A DNA stretch of 64,000 bases, from NCBI GenBank assembly GCA_030770535.1, contig JASVEC010000007.1, forward strand, positions 1,550,001-1,614,000, read 5' to 3'. The stretch comes from Batkoa obscura (Eukaryota > Entomophthoromycota > Entomophthoromycetes > Entomophthorales > Batkoaceae). A model generated the notes under the pieces. That model ran no database searches. It saw only the letters and a program-made list of their open reading frames with translations, and had not been told where the DNA came from. This document shows, one piece after another, positions 43,470 through 54,463 of this stretch. Both the position numbers and the translations under genes were made by a program. Each line of letters starts with the position of its first letter. Within the stretch, counting starts at the first letter, position 1.

Positions 43470-44612
43470 ATGTTAAAATACATTCTACCTGTATTACCCC
43501 TACTTAGCTTAGTAGTTGGCCAGTGTACTGTGATCAATGAAAGAAAGGAAATACGAGAAATGAGTGCAGATGAGCAACAAAGGTATGTAAGGGCAGTAAC
43601 TATCTTACATAGTGAGCCTTATGATAACAACGAAAGATTCACTGATTTATTATCTCGGGTTCATGTCTATCATTTTAACACGATTCATAACTCAGGATTT
43701 TTTTTACCTTGGCATCGTTATTTGTTAAGATTGTATGAACAAAGGTTACAAAAAATAGATCCAAGCGTTGTATTGCCTTATTGGGATTGGTCTTTGGATT
43801 ATCGCGATCCAGCAGGTAGCATTGTATTAAGCCCTCAGCTTCTTGGTGGTAATGGAAATCGACGATATGACTACTGTGTTGTTACTGGCGCTGCTTCAAC
43901 TTTAAAACCTGGTTTTCCCAGTCCACATTGCTTAAGAAGAGACTATGATGGAGGCAGATATATATCATCATTGTCTTCGATTGAAGACCTTGAATTATTA
44001 TTAAATGAAGATAAATTTTCTAAATTTTCGTCGCAGTTAGAAATTATTCATGGTGAATTACACTCCCATGTTGGAGGCGACTTTAAGCAAAGGTACTCTA
44101 ATGCTGATCCATTATTTTATTTACATCATGGTTTCATGGATAATTTATTTACCGAATGGCTATTAAGGCATCCTGATTTTGAATTTGATAGTGATGAATT
44201 TCGTTCAACTCTAACTTTAGATTCAAAGTTAGTTGGGTTAGATGGAGTTATCAGAAATATGCTAGATAGCAGTGGTTACCCTTTGTGTTATAAATTCAAG
44301 AGTAGATACCCCAACTTCAGTAGAAATAGTAGCAACAATTTATCGCGTTCAGTCGATAGCTTTGATATATTTAAGCGATTTATTGGAAACCAAACTATAG
44401 ATGAATTAACTAAGAAATTTAATACTACTGATTATGGAACTAAGTTAGGTAGAACAGTAATAGTCAATAAATTCCCTAAGCTAAGTAAAATAAGTGATGA
44501 ATGGATACAAAATAGTGGGGCTGATAGGGAAAAAGTAAGGAAGTTTGAAGAGAAACGAGTTTTATTCCGCAATATTTTAAATCAAAATGAATTATTTAAA
44601 CCGATTTTATAG
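43470..44612 (+). CDS. Secreted tyrosinase (type 3 copper oxidase)
   Basis: 380 aa, single exon. Signal peptide MLKYILPVLPLLSLVVG. The Cu-A site shows VHVYHFNTIHNSGFFLPWHR (His near 69, 75 and 83) and YEQRL; the Cu-B site shows IHGELHSHVGG (two His about 195-200) and DPLFYLHHGFMDNLFTEW (His about 222-223). The PYWDW and DP-FYLHH signatures are typical. The enzyme oxidises monophenols and diphenols to quinones, leading to melanin or cross-linking. The length matches short secreted fungal and bacterial-type tyrosinases without the C-terminal cap. Convergent with the SUN gene, 46 bp between stops. It lies inside the inverted A/B gene duplication. Confidence 0.95.
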   Translation: MLKYILPVLPLLSLVVGQCTVINERKEIREMSADEQQRYVRAVTILHSEPYDNNERFTDLLSRVHVYHFNTIHNSGFFLPWHRYLLRLYEQRLQKIDPSVVLPYWDWSLDYRDPAGSIVLSPQLLGGNGNRRYDYCVVTGAASTLKPGFPSPHCLRRDYDGGRYISSLSSIEDLELLLNEDKFSKFSSQLEIIHGELHSHVGGDFKQRYSNADPLFYLHHGFMDNLFTEWLLRHPDFEFDSDEFRSTLTLDSKLVGLDGVIRNMLDSSGYPLCYKFKSRYPNFSRNSSNNLSRSVDSFDIFKRFIGNQTIDELTKKFNTTDYGTKLGRTVIVNKFPKLSKISDEWIQNSGADREKVRKFEEKRVLFRNILNQNELFKPIL

Positions 44613-44658
44613 TACAATAAAATATTGCTATAGAATACTTTATTACACTCTATATTGT

Positions 44659-45510
44659 TTAACTAAACGTTACTATTGCTTTTGAGTTTTCTTTAACTGT
44701 AACAATACATTCTTTACTATCAACTAAGTTACACGGCGTATTAATACACTCGCCATACAAACAATCTATTGATAAGTTATATCCAATAGTGTTGAAATGT
44801 TTTAAATTGAAATTAGGATTTAAAGCCATTCGAAAATAAATATTGTTTTGATAGCCCAAGTTAGTACCAAATAGATAAGGTGCCCAGTTGCCAATATAGT
44901 CATTAGCGTTCCCCCAGTTACAATGTTGGTCATTGGTATTAAGTGGATTGACATAAAAGTGGGCCGATGTATTCATCCAATAGTCCTTTGGTAGCGTTGT
45001 TAAGGGTTGCATTTTGTTTGGAAATAGTGGAGTTGAAATCAGCATGATTTCAGAGCCTGGATATACCGTTTGACATACCGAAACTGGACGTTCTTTTTTA
45101 TTAACTAAAAACACACCATCAATGCCTTTTTTACATAATGGTTCATCTGGGAAGGGATAAACTAATTTGCCTTGATTACAGAATACACCACCATGTGTAG
45201 ATCCACAATGATTTAAATCTAAGCATTTTATACTTGGATCCCATTGATTTGTGTAATATCCGGGCTTACATGAATATGGGCACCAGTTGCCACTCTTACA
45301 TTTTTGGTCTATTGTTGCCCAACCGCCTTTAGGTGCTAATACGGATTGTATGTTGGGATCATTAGTGGGTAACTCACAATAAACATCGTCGTAATTTGGT
45401 TCATTGCTCGGGTTTATCAGATTGTTTATTTCACCTTGTAGACTTAAATATATTTTAGATTGTATTTCAATTATTAAAAGTAGTAGTAGAAATTTATAGT
45501 CAATACTCAT
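44659..45510 (-). CDS. SUN-family secreted cell wall protein
   Basis: 283 aa. A hydrophobic N-terminus acts as signal peptide (FLLLLLIIEIQSKIYLSLQ). The SUN domain (about residues 50-255) shows GGWATIDQKCKSGNWCPYSC, KPGYYTNQWDP, a second Cys-rich stretch (GGVFCNQGKLVYPFPDEPLC), CNWGNANDYIGNWAPYLFG and a late NP-F motif. This matches the fungal Sun4/Sim1/Uth1 group, proteins involved in septation and wall remodelling with reported glucanase activity. The long Ser/Thr-rich arm of yeast members is missing, as in shorter early-diverging forms. A His-Cys tail motif follows. Confidence 0.85.
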   Translation of the reverse strand: MSIDYKFLLLLLIIEIQSKIYLSLQGEINNLINPSNEPNYDDVYCELPTNDPNIQSVLAPKGGWATIDQKCKSGNWCPYSCKPGYYTNQWDPSIKCLDLNHCGSTHGGVFCNQGKLVYPFPDEPLCKKGIDGVFLVNKKERPVSVCQTVYPGSEIMLISTPLFPNKMQPLTTLPKDYWMNTSAHFYVNPLNTNDQHCNWGNANDYIGNWAPYLFGTNLGYQNNIYFRMALNPNFNLKHFNTIGYNLSIDCLYGECINTPCNLVDSKECIVTVKENSKAIVTFS

Positions 45511-45817
45511 CTTTATAAATATAATGTAATATAAGTTATGTTATATTAAACTTATAATTATACTATGTGAAATATGCCTTTATTAAATAAAAATATGAAA
45601 AAATAATGTTCATTTCTTTTTATTAAATTTTAACCACTTTATAAAACGTTAGTTATTATAATATCATTTATAAACATTAATTTAATTTTAAATCATATTA
45701 TTCTAACTGTTTAATTTTTTTTTAAATAGCTCAATTTGATTGGATTATTTTTTTAAAACAAATAAAGTGGCTAAATTTGATGAAGTTGTTTTATTTTTAA
45801 AATATTTCAAATAATAA
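45511..45817. other. Divergent intergenic region, nothing recognised
   Basis: Just over 300 bp between the SUN (-) and Nudix (+) starts; AT-rich, no motif singled out. Confidence 0.4.
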
Positions 45818-46953
45818 ATGAGTTTTCTAACCCAAATAGAAGCGTGTGCCAACTTTAAAAAAGAGGAAATAGAATTCAATTTAATATATCAAAATAACAA
45901 TGTGGGAATTATATCCAAAGAAGTAGCTGCTGAGTTAAAAAATTACAACTTGGAATTATCTCAACAAAATAAAAAACAATTATTTAATTTTCAGCAGAAT
46001 AAAATCACAATAATGAGCGACTATTATAACTTTGATACTCTCACTAGAGCTTTTGAGAAACTATTTTTACACTGGAGAAAAGAAGAAAAGTTTATGGTAT
46101 TAAACGGTAGTTTTTTTAAAATAGTGAAATATCTGATTTTTATTTTTAGGTTGGAGAAACGAGTTATATCCAATCTATTATAAAAAAGTAGAACATAATG
46201 ATAGTGTTGCTTGCGTCATTGAAAGAGTAAGCTCCTTTCTATTAGGTATTAATACTTTTGGGGTACATATCAATGGATATACATTTAATGAAAATAGAAT
46301 GTATATTTGGATTGCAAAGCGTTCAAAAACTAAACCCACCTGGCCAAATATGTTAGATAATATGGTATTTTACTAAATTTCAATTTTTTTTGTTTATTTT
46401 AAATTTTAAGTGCGCCGGTGGAATTAGTTATGGGGATTCGGTGTATTCAACTCTACTTAAAGAGTGCTTAGAAGAAGGGAACATACCTAATGAAATAACT
46501 AAAAAGGTAATCAACAATGATAATAATAAGGTAAATTTATTGATTGAAAATAGAGTAAAGCTGCAGGAGTAGTCAGTTACATTACTAAAAACGAATTTGG
46601 TATTTCGTCAGAAACTCAATATATTTATGATCTTGAGTTACCTTGGGGGTATAAACCAACACCAAATGATGGAGAGGTAGGACAATTTTATTGTTGGGAG
46701 GTTGATAAGGTAATAAAATAAGTAGTGACATATTAATAGTATATAATAATGATATTAGGTATTAGAAGCATTAAAAAATAATGAGTTTAAACCTAATTGT
46801 GGATTAAGTAAGAATGGTATAAAACTTTATTAAATGTATGTTAATGTCTATTTAGTTATGATTGATTTCTTCATTCGTCATGGCATTTTGACAGCAGATA
46901 ATGAGCCTAATTTGTCCATTATCCAGGCATTATGTCACCAACATTTATATTGA
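45818..46953 (+). CDS. Nudix hydrolase with DUF4743-type N-terminus, six exons
   Basis: My model: exons 45818-46106, 46150-46364, 46411-46506, 46554-46709, 46759-46807 and 46856-46953; 300 aa. The five introns are 43-49 nt, GT-AG, and phases agree throughout. Splicing gives the family landmarks GWRNELYPIYY, KTKPTWPNMLDN, AGGISYGD, AAGVVSYIT, YDLELPWGYKPTP and IDFFIRHGILTADNEPN. This is the group called thiamin pyrophosphokinase-related Nudix proteins (plant NUDT20/24, yeast YJR142W), proposed to clear damaged thiamin diphosphate. The Nudix box is degenerate: the core is KECLEE where REUXEE is usual, and an upstream Glu and the late Gly are changed, but the metal-binding Glu residues of the core remain. 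A long ATT repeat starts 48 bp after the stop. Confidence 0.85.
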
Positions 46954-48201
<1,248 letters not shown>

Positions 48202-48708
48202 ATGACTTTAATCACCCGTATTCTTGGTTTCTGTGCCTTTATAGCTCTCCCACAAGTATTGGGTTATGCCTCTGGCTCTCATGTACGTAGATTTGCAAAT
48301 CCATACTATACCAACCTTAAAAAGCCTTTCTGGGCACCTCCAAGACGACTCATAGGACCAATCTGGACGATTTTATATCTGTTACAGGGTATTGCCTCTT
48401 ATCTTGTTTGGCGCCAAAAAATTATCAATAATGTGCCAGTAAAATTCCAAATCTGTTTATATTTAACTCAGCTCTTCTTCAATATCAATTTCCCTCCTCT
48501 CTTTTTTAGAGTCCAATCAAGGCTCTTAGCGCTATTTGACATCTTCATTACCTTGATATTGGCTTGCTTTACTACTATTAGCTTCTTACCTATTTCGCCA
48601 AATGCTGCACTGCTAATGACCCCTTATTTGGGTTGGTTGTTTATCTCTGGCTACCTTTGTAAAAGAGTTTGGCGTTTAAACCAAAATGTTAAAGAGGAGC
48701 AAAATTAG
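48202..48708 (+). CDS. TspO/MBR-family protein (translocator protein)
   Basis: 168 aa, single exon, five expected membrane helices. Family blocks: LKKPFWAPPRRLIGPIWTIL (about residues 41-60) with the W-x-P-P motif, LYLLQGIASYLVW, and QLFFNINFPPLFF where other members have QLxLNxxWxPLFF; here the Trp is Phe. The closing helix includes LMTPYLGWLFISGYL. TspO proteins bind porphyrins, cholesterol or related ligands in outer mitochondrial or secretory membranes and are linked to stress. No targeting peptide. The start Met is the first in frame and gives the usual length. Confidence 0.95.
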   Translation: MTLITRILGFCAFIALPQVLGYASGSHVRRFANPYYTNLKKPFWAPPRRLIGPIWTILYLLQGIASYLVWRQKIINNVPVKFQICLYLTQLFFNINFPPLFFRVQSRLLALFDIFITLILACFTTISFLPISPNAALLMTPYLGWLFISGYLCKRVWRLNQNVKEEQN

Positions 48709-48904
48709 CTTTTAGAATAAATTCAAACTTATAAAGTATTAGTTGCCTTTATTGTTTCAAGTAATTTTGGTTTAATTCTATTATGTATTTTCATTTAAGA
48801 TAACTTTAAAGTAATGGTCTTAAATTTATTATGCTTTTTAGAAAATAGTGTGAGTGCTATTTACTAACTTGATGATACGATTATAAGGAGCCATAGAATT
48901 ATTA

Positions 48905-49070
48905 CACAGCTGTTTCAACTCTTTTGCAACCGTCTTAGTGATAACTTATATAACTAAATTATTTATACATCCAATTTTTATAAAGCCAATCAAATTATTT
49001 AAGAACCCTAATATAATTTCTTGTTACAAATAAGCAGTTAGTTAATTCACAAAAGAGTTGTAGCAGTTGT
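48905..49070. mobile_element. ACAGCTG-ended MITE family, copy d
   Basis: Left ACAGCTGTTTCAACTCTTTT, right CACAAAAGAGTTGTAGCAGT, inverted to each other. About 166 bp. Confidence 0.7.
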
Positions 49071-49736
49071 ATTGACAATAATATTGAAATTCAAGAAATT
49101 TAAAGATTTTAAAAATTGGCAGCTCATCATATTTCCTCTTTTGCTTTTTAGCCATAATTTAATAAAGATGAGCCATAATTTAAAGCTTTCAAATAATTTA
49201 TTATAAAGTATATATATTATAGTAAATATATAAGATCCATTAGATCAAAGTTTACTGAATGAATAAATTTAGCATTCACTATTATAATAATCATTAAAAT
49301 CTTATAAATTATCTAAATTTCAATACTTGTTTTAACTCTAATAAATTTCCATATTCAAAGCTATTCTCAACCCTCTTTATACATTTCTTCTATATGTAAT
49401 TTCTCTTATTTTATCAGGCTAACAATCTACCCTTATATAAAACTGTTTATCAGTAGCAAAGCATACAAAAATATATTTATTGTTTTCAATATTTTGTCAC
49501 CTTTTATCCAACGTGGAATTAAGAAAAGCTACTGGTAAAATGCTGAAACAAAAAAGGCATACCTGTATGTTATTACTGCTTCAATTATTTTTTATTTGAC
49601 CAAATCAGTATGAGTAGGATGCAAATAAGCTTTTATTAGATCTTTTTATTTATTCTATCATTTTGATCGACTATATAACTATTTTTAAAGGTTTATTTTT
49701 TTCTCTATAGTAAAACGTCTGATTGCTAATTGATGC

Positions 49737-49880
49737 TACTAACTTTTTGAGTGCCATGGGCGATTACTTTCGTCAAGTTTAACGTAATTACGCAAAAAAA
49801 GAATTATTATCCAATCGATTATTTATATAAATTTCGCTCTCAGACAATATTTTTTCGAAATTTGGTATCAAAAGGGTTAA
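49737..49880. mobile_element. TTAA-type MITE related to 136-362
   Basis: Starts near CTAACTTTTTGAGTGCC and ends TTTGGTATCAAAAGGGTTAA. About 144 bp. The right TTAA is clear and the left one has changed. Confidence 0.5.
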
Positions 49881-49999
49881 AAGTTAATTCGCAAAATAAA
49901 AGTTACTAACAATGTTTACCATATCACAATTTTCAAAACTTGTGATGTAAAAATGCTTGAGATTAGATAAAAAAGGGTTTGAACTATCTTACTTTTTGA

Positions 50000-51918
50000 A
50001 TGAAAATAATACCATATAACTTCAATAAAGAAGGAGAGCGTAAGAAAGGACATAGCTCAAGAGCAAAAAGCAAACAATTAAACGAAAGGATACTAAGATT
50101 GGAGTTACAAATTCAAGCAATATTACAGTTTATAAAGGATTATGAATTAACTTTAAGCAATTCAAGCTCAAATGGAATACCAGTATATTATTATAGGAAA
50201 TTTCAGTATATAAAAAATTATTTGATTTGGGCTTGTAAGCAGTTGAATTCCAATAGTAACTTTAATGATTACAGTTGCACTAATCTTTTTTCAACTTCTC
50301 AATTTGATACATATATAAAGCAAGTTGACTCAATATTAAAGGACTATATTAAACTCAATTCAGACAAATTATTTAACTTAAGAAACAGGACAGGAAGAAG
50401 TGCTGAAGGAGTAGGAAATAAGATAACGAGTGTAGATTATGGTAAATTTTTAGAGGATGGGATCCATGCACATCGATGCTTATTATTTGGATCAGGTAAT
50501 CAGTTTACAGAAAAAGAGTTAAGGACTATACTAAAAAGCAAACAGCCTAATTTTTTATCGTATACTATTTTAAGCACTTTTAGCTCATATGGAAATATAT
50601 ACCATGATCCAATTTTAATAGACATTTTTAATAAAACTCATAATGAGTCAACAAAGCTAATCTATCAAGCTTTAGATGATGTAAGTATCAATACCCTTAA
50701 GGCACTATTGTTACTAAGTAAAGTTGCATGTTTTGATTTTAATTGGGACCTATTGAACCATGTTTATCCAATAATATTAAGGATGGCTTATTCATTGGAG
50801 ATTGATAAAGTAAATTTAAACACAGACTTAGAAAATAAAACATTTGAAGAAGCAACATTAGTAGTACAAAAGTATAAAATATGGGAGTCTATAGTGATCT
50901 TTGCTACAACAAATCATTCTTTGTTTGAGCAGTTTCCATTAGGAAAACAGTTTGAACTCAAGTTACCTAACTTTAAGGTATTAAATCAAGTTTATCAAAA
51001 GTATCCGAATCCGTTTAATACATTTACTAATCAAAAAGAACTTTCGTTCTCTTTTTGGACAAATTTAAATGAAGTATTTTTAATTCTATCAAAACATATT
51101 CTAACTATCAAAGATGAATTATCTAAAGTTAAACCTGTGTGTTATGAGACTATGAGATTGAACAATTATGACATTGAACGGATACAGTATATCACAAGCT
51201 ATTATTTTAAGCCCAATGCTAACTTTATTATTGAGGAATACCTAAGATATACCAAAAAGCAACCATTGTATATCCAAAATTATTTATGTCGGATTCCGAA
51301 TAACCATTGTGAACAACATGGCTATCATTTATTAATTCGAAGGAGTATGTTATTTACATAATTCAATTACTTTTGATCAATCCGTTAATAGACAGCAATC
51401 TCGTGCAAATGGAAATACCTTTGAAAGATATGTTAATTGCATTAGAAGCGGCAATCAAAATATTGTGCATTTATAAAATAATTAGCAATGTCTATTTCGA
51501 AAATGTAATTGAACTCTTGAGTGAAACTGGGGATCATAGGGATCTTGTTAATCAAATTGAAGCTTATCTAAAAGATAATATAAGGCCTGTTTTAAGCAAC
51601 ATTATTAACAAATCAATACACTATATTTTAAGAACAATTCATTTTGAAGACTTACTTTATCCTATGTACGTGATCCTTTTAGCCATAACTTCGGATAATT
51701 TTCAACTTCATTGTGATTCTTCTGATGAAATGATAGAATATTTAAAACAAAATGTATTATCTATTTTACAAATCTTTCAACTTGCTTATAAATCAAAACA
51801 TGTGTACAAAGAATTGAATATCGCTCATACTTTTCAAGAGCTTAAAATGGTTTTAAGAAATTTCACTGTTTCTGAGCAGTTCTTGAGCAAAATTAAAACT
51901 ATTGTTGATATCGATTAA
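50000..51918 (+). CDS. Regulator-like protein B', copy of B with a frame break or novel intron
   Basis: Codons 1 to about 451 are identical in protein to gene B (40299-42227) and appear identical in DNA where I compared them. After LIRRSMLF the sequence diverges and, read straight, meets TAA at 51359-51361; the same family resumes in another frame at 51373 and ends at 51918. B aligned here has one more base. A 47-nt segment, 51345-51391, begins GTATGT and ends TTAATAG; if spliced, exon phases agree and reading continues as RR-N-SNLVQMEIPLKDM, omitting about 16 residues. So this is either a single-frameshift pseudogene or a gene with a newly used intron. The C-terminal third differs clearly from B. 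Confidence 0.6.
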
Positions 51919-52528
51919 CTGCATTAAAGCTTTATCTGTTACGATTTAACGGTATGTATCTATTTTTTAGTAATTTAGTTAAATTGAAATAATATTAGCC
52001 CAAAGCTATCTTGACATCTTCCCTTCTAATGCTAACTTTTACTTCTTATATCTTCATTCTTTATATTTTGTTCAACATGACTTCGATATTAACTTAATAG
52101 ACTGTTTCACTGGTTTAATAATTTGGACCTTTTATCGTTCCCACTGCGTCTATTATACGAGGGACCCAGGATCCGATTTATTGGCTCTACATTTTCACAT
52201 TAGATCAAGAATAATATATAAAGATGACGTAACTGGTCAATTAAGCTCTTAAGCGATTGTGTCTCCGAACTAAAACCCTTGACAATTTACATACTTTTCT
52301 ATTTCAAAAAAAGCTATCATTCAACTCAATAAACATGCTTGCCCATTCGGGTTCAAGGTTTCAAAAAGAATAAAGCAAGATTATTATTTAATCCTTTTAA
52401 AACTAAAAATAATGAATTAAAATAAGATTATGTAATAACCTTATGAGTTTATTCCACTCAAAAATGAATAACTTAAATTCTAAATTTTGTAATATCTTCA
52501 ATAAAAATAATCATTTTTACTTAAAATT
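51919..52528. other. B'-A' spacer holding a coding-like fragment
   Basis: The matching spacer between B and A (40089-40298) is only 210 bp; this one is 610 bp. See the fragment at 52001-52252. Confidence 0.45.
52001..52252 (+). pseudogene. Possible gene fragment, unknown family
   Basis: About 80 codons stay open in one frame without a starting ATG at the head. The translation includes SNANFYFLYLHSLYFVQHDF and later RSHCVYYTRDPGSD, which look like real protein (balanced residues, less biased than nearby DNA). After a stop the frame briefly reopens (KHACPFGFKVSKRIKQ near 52340). I do not recognise the family. It may be a remnant left by a rearrangement between B' and A'. Confidence 0.35.
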
Positions 52529-54463
52529 ATGATAATTAAAGGCTATACTTTTGATACAAGTGGGACTAAAAGGAAATATACATTATATAATATACGAACA
52601 AAACAAGAGAAAGTAAATGAAAGGATAGACCTTTTAGAAGCACGAATTGAGCATCTATTTCGAGAGATAAACGAAATTGAACGTGAGTTAAAAAGTTCAA
52701 CTTCAAACTCAAAGCCAATTCTATACTATAATATCAAGAGATTGGATTATATCAAAAGATATCTAATCTGGGCTATTGACCAAATTAAGCTAAGTGCAGG
52801 TATCTCAAAGGAGTATCTAGAAACCAAATGTTGGGATTACTTCGCTATAAACATAAGGAAGGTGGAAAGTGTTATAAAGGATTATATGAACTTCCATTCC
52901 GATCACTTATATAGCTTGAGAAATCGTGGTGGTAGAAGCATAGAGCATGTAGGTAATGAACCGAGTAAGTTTGATTATGGAAGTTTCTTAGAGATAGGGA
53001 TAGATGCGCATAATTGTATATTGGTAGGATCAGGCTCCGAGTTTACTAGTCAGGAGTTAACTAAAATAATTAAAGATAAGAAAGGTGATTTTATTTATTA
53101 TACCGTGCTAAGTACATTTGGATTTTTTCATGATATGGCATGTGATGAAACGGCGAAAGACATATTTGATAAAGCCTATAATGAGTCTACCAATCTATTT
53201 CATCAGAGCATTAATACAGTAAGCTTTGATAATTTAAAAGCATTGGTATTATTTATTAAAATGAGCTGCTATGAATCGAATATTAACTTAATAAAAAGCG
53301 TTTTTCCAATAGTATTGAGGATGGCTTATTGTTTTGGGATTGATAAAATTGATTTGAAAGTGGATTTTCAAAATAAATCAAAACAAGAAATTTGTTTGAT
53401 ATTAAAGAAGTATAAACTGTGGGCTTATATTTTATTCATTATAAACGCAGATTGTATGGACTTCCTTGATCATGACACTCTTCCAAAACATATAAATAGT
53501 CAACTTATTGATATGGAACTATTACACCAACTTGAGAAGAAGTATTCTTTTTGTAATGGTAGATGTATAGATAAAAAGAGGGCAACTTCGTTTATCTGGT
53601 TTAACTCGATTGATACCTTTTCTATTATTTCTAGCCCTTTTAAGGCAATTAGCGATCCCATCCCCAACTCTGAACAAGCTTGTTATGATAAATTAAAGTT
53701 AATATGTAATGATTTTCAACAAGTTCAACAAGCAATAAAATGCTATGTCCAACCTAATAGGAATTTTATTGTTGAAGAGCACTCAAGGAGTAGCAGAAAA
53801 GAAGCACTTTGTATGCAAAATTACCTATGTCGCTTTTCAGATAGATTTTGCATCTATCATAAATTTTACCTTTTAGTTCGTTACTCTATATTGCTCTACT
53901 GTAATCAGATTTGTTTAGTATGTCCCTCACTTTTTAATAACACAGCCCAAAAGCAAGTATCTCTAAAAGATATATTAATAGTATTAGAAGCAGCACTTAA
54001 AATAGCATCAATTTATAAAATATTAATTTATGTTTATTTTGAAAATATTGTTGGGCAATTAAGTGATACCCCAGATAATATTGGGTTTATAAACCAAATA
54101 AAAGCTTATTTAAACAACAACGCGAGACCTAATACGACAGATATAGTCAATAAGATGATTTATTCAATTTTAAAGACAATCCAATTTGAAGAGCTACTTA
54201 GTGCCTTTTATGTGTTCCTTCTAGCAATAACATGCGAGAAATTTCAACTTCAAAGTAATTATCCTAATGAAGTAATGGACTTTTTGAAACAAAATTGTAT
54301 ATCTATTTTACAGGTACTTCAACTTGTTTATAACTTGGAAAGGTTTACTAATAAATCTGACATCGATTTTGTAATTCAAAGAGTTCAAATACTACTATTT
54401 GAGTTCCCTATGTGTTCTGAGCTTAAAGATACTTTACTTGGTTGTTTGGATGTTAAGGAGTAG
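52529..54463 (+). CDS. Regulator-like protein A', mosaic copy of A
   Basis: 644 aa, same length as A (38154-40088). The first ~205 residues differ at only about three positions, residues about 206-225 differ strongly, about 227-280 are again nearly the same, 281-400 are diverged, and the final ~90 (from KFQLQSNYPNEVMDFLKQN) match almost completely. Upstream DNA stops matching at the start codon. Coiled coil and transcription-factor-like middle as in A; no zinc cluster. The frame is intact, so both A copies may be active. Confidence 0.65.
   Translation: MIIKGYTFDTSGTKRKYTLYNIRTKQEKVNERIDLLEARIEHLFREINEIERELKSSTSNSKPILYYNIKRLDYIKRYLIWAIDQIKLSAGISKEYLETKCWDYFAINIRKVESVIKDYMNFHSDHLYSLRNRGGRSIEHVGNEPSKFDYGSFLEIGIDAHNCILVGSGSEFTSQELTKIIKDKKGDFIYYTVLSTFGFFHDMACDETAKDIFDKAYNESTNLFHQSINTVSFDNLKALVLFIKMSCYESNINLIKSVFPIVLRMAYCFGIDKIDLKVDFQNKSKQEICLILKKYKLWAYILFIINADCMDFLDHDTLPKHINSQLIDMELLHQLEKKYSFCNGRCIDKKRATSFIWFNSIDTFSIISSPFKAISDPIPNSEQACYDKLKLICNDFQQVQQAIKCYVQPNRNFIVEEHSRSSRKEALCMQNYLCRFSDRFCIYHKFYLLVRYSILLYCNQICLVCPSLFNNTAQKQVSLKDILIVLEAALKIASIYKILIYVYFENIVGQLSDTPDNIGFINQIKAYLNNNARPNTTDIVNKMIYSILKTIQFEELLSAFYVFLLAITCEKFQLQSNYPNEVMDFLKQNCISILQVLQLVYNLERFTNKSDIDFVIQRVQILLFEFPMCSELKDTLLGCLDVKE

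Larger units (their letters stand above)
48709..49999. other. Intergenic region with two short mobile elements
   Basis: Contains an ACAGCTG-family copy (48905-49070) and a TTAA-type element (49737-49880). No gene supported. Confidence 0.45.
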
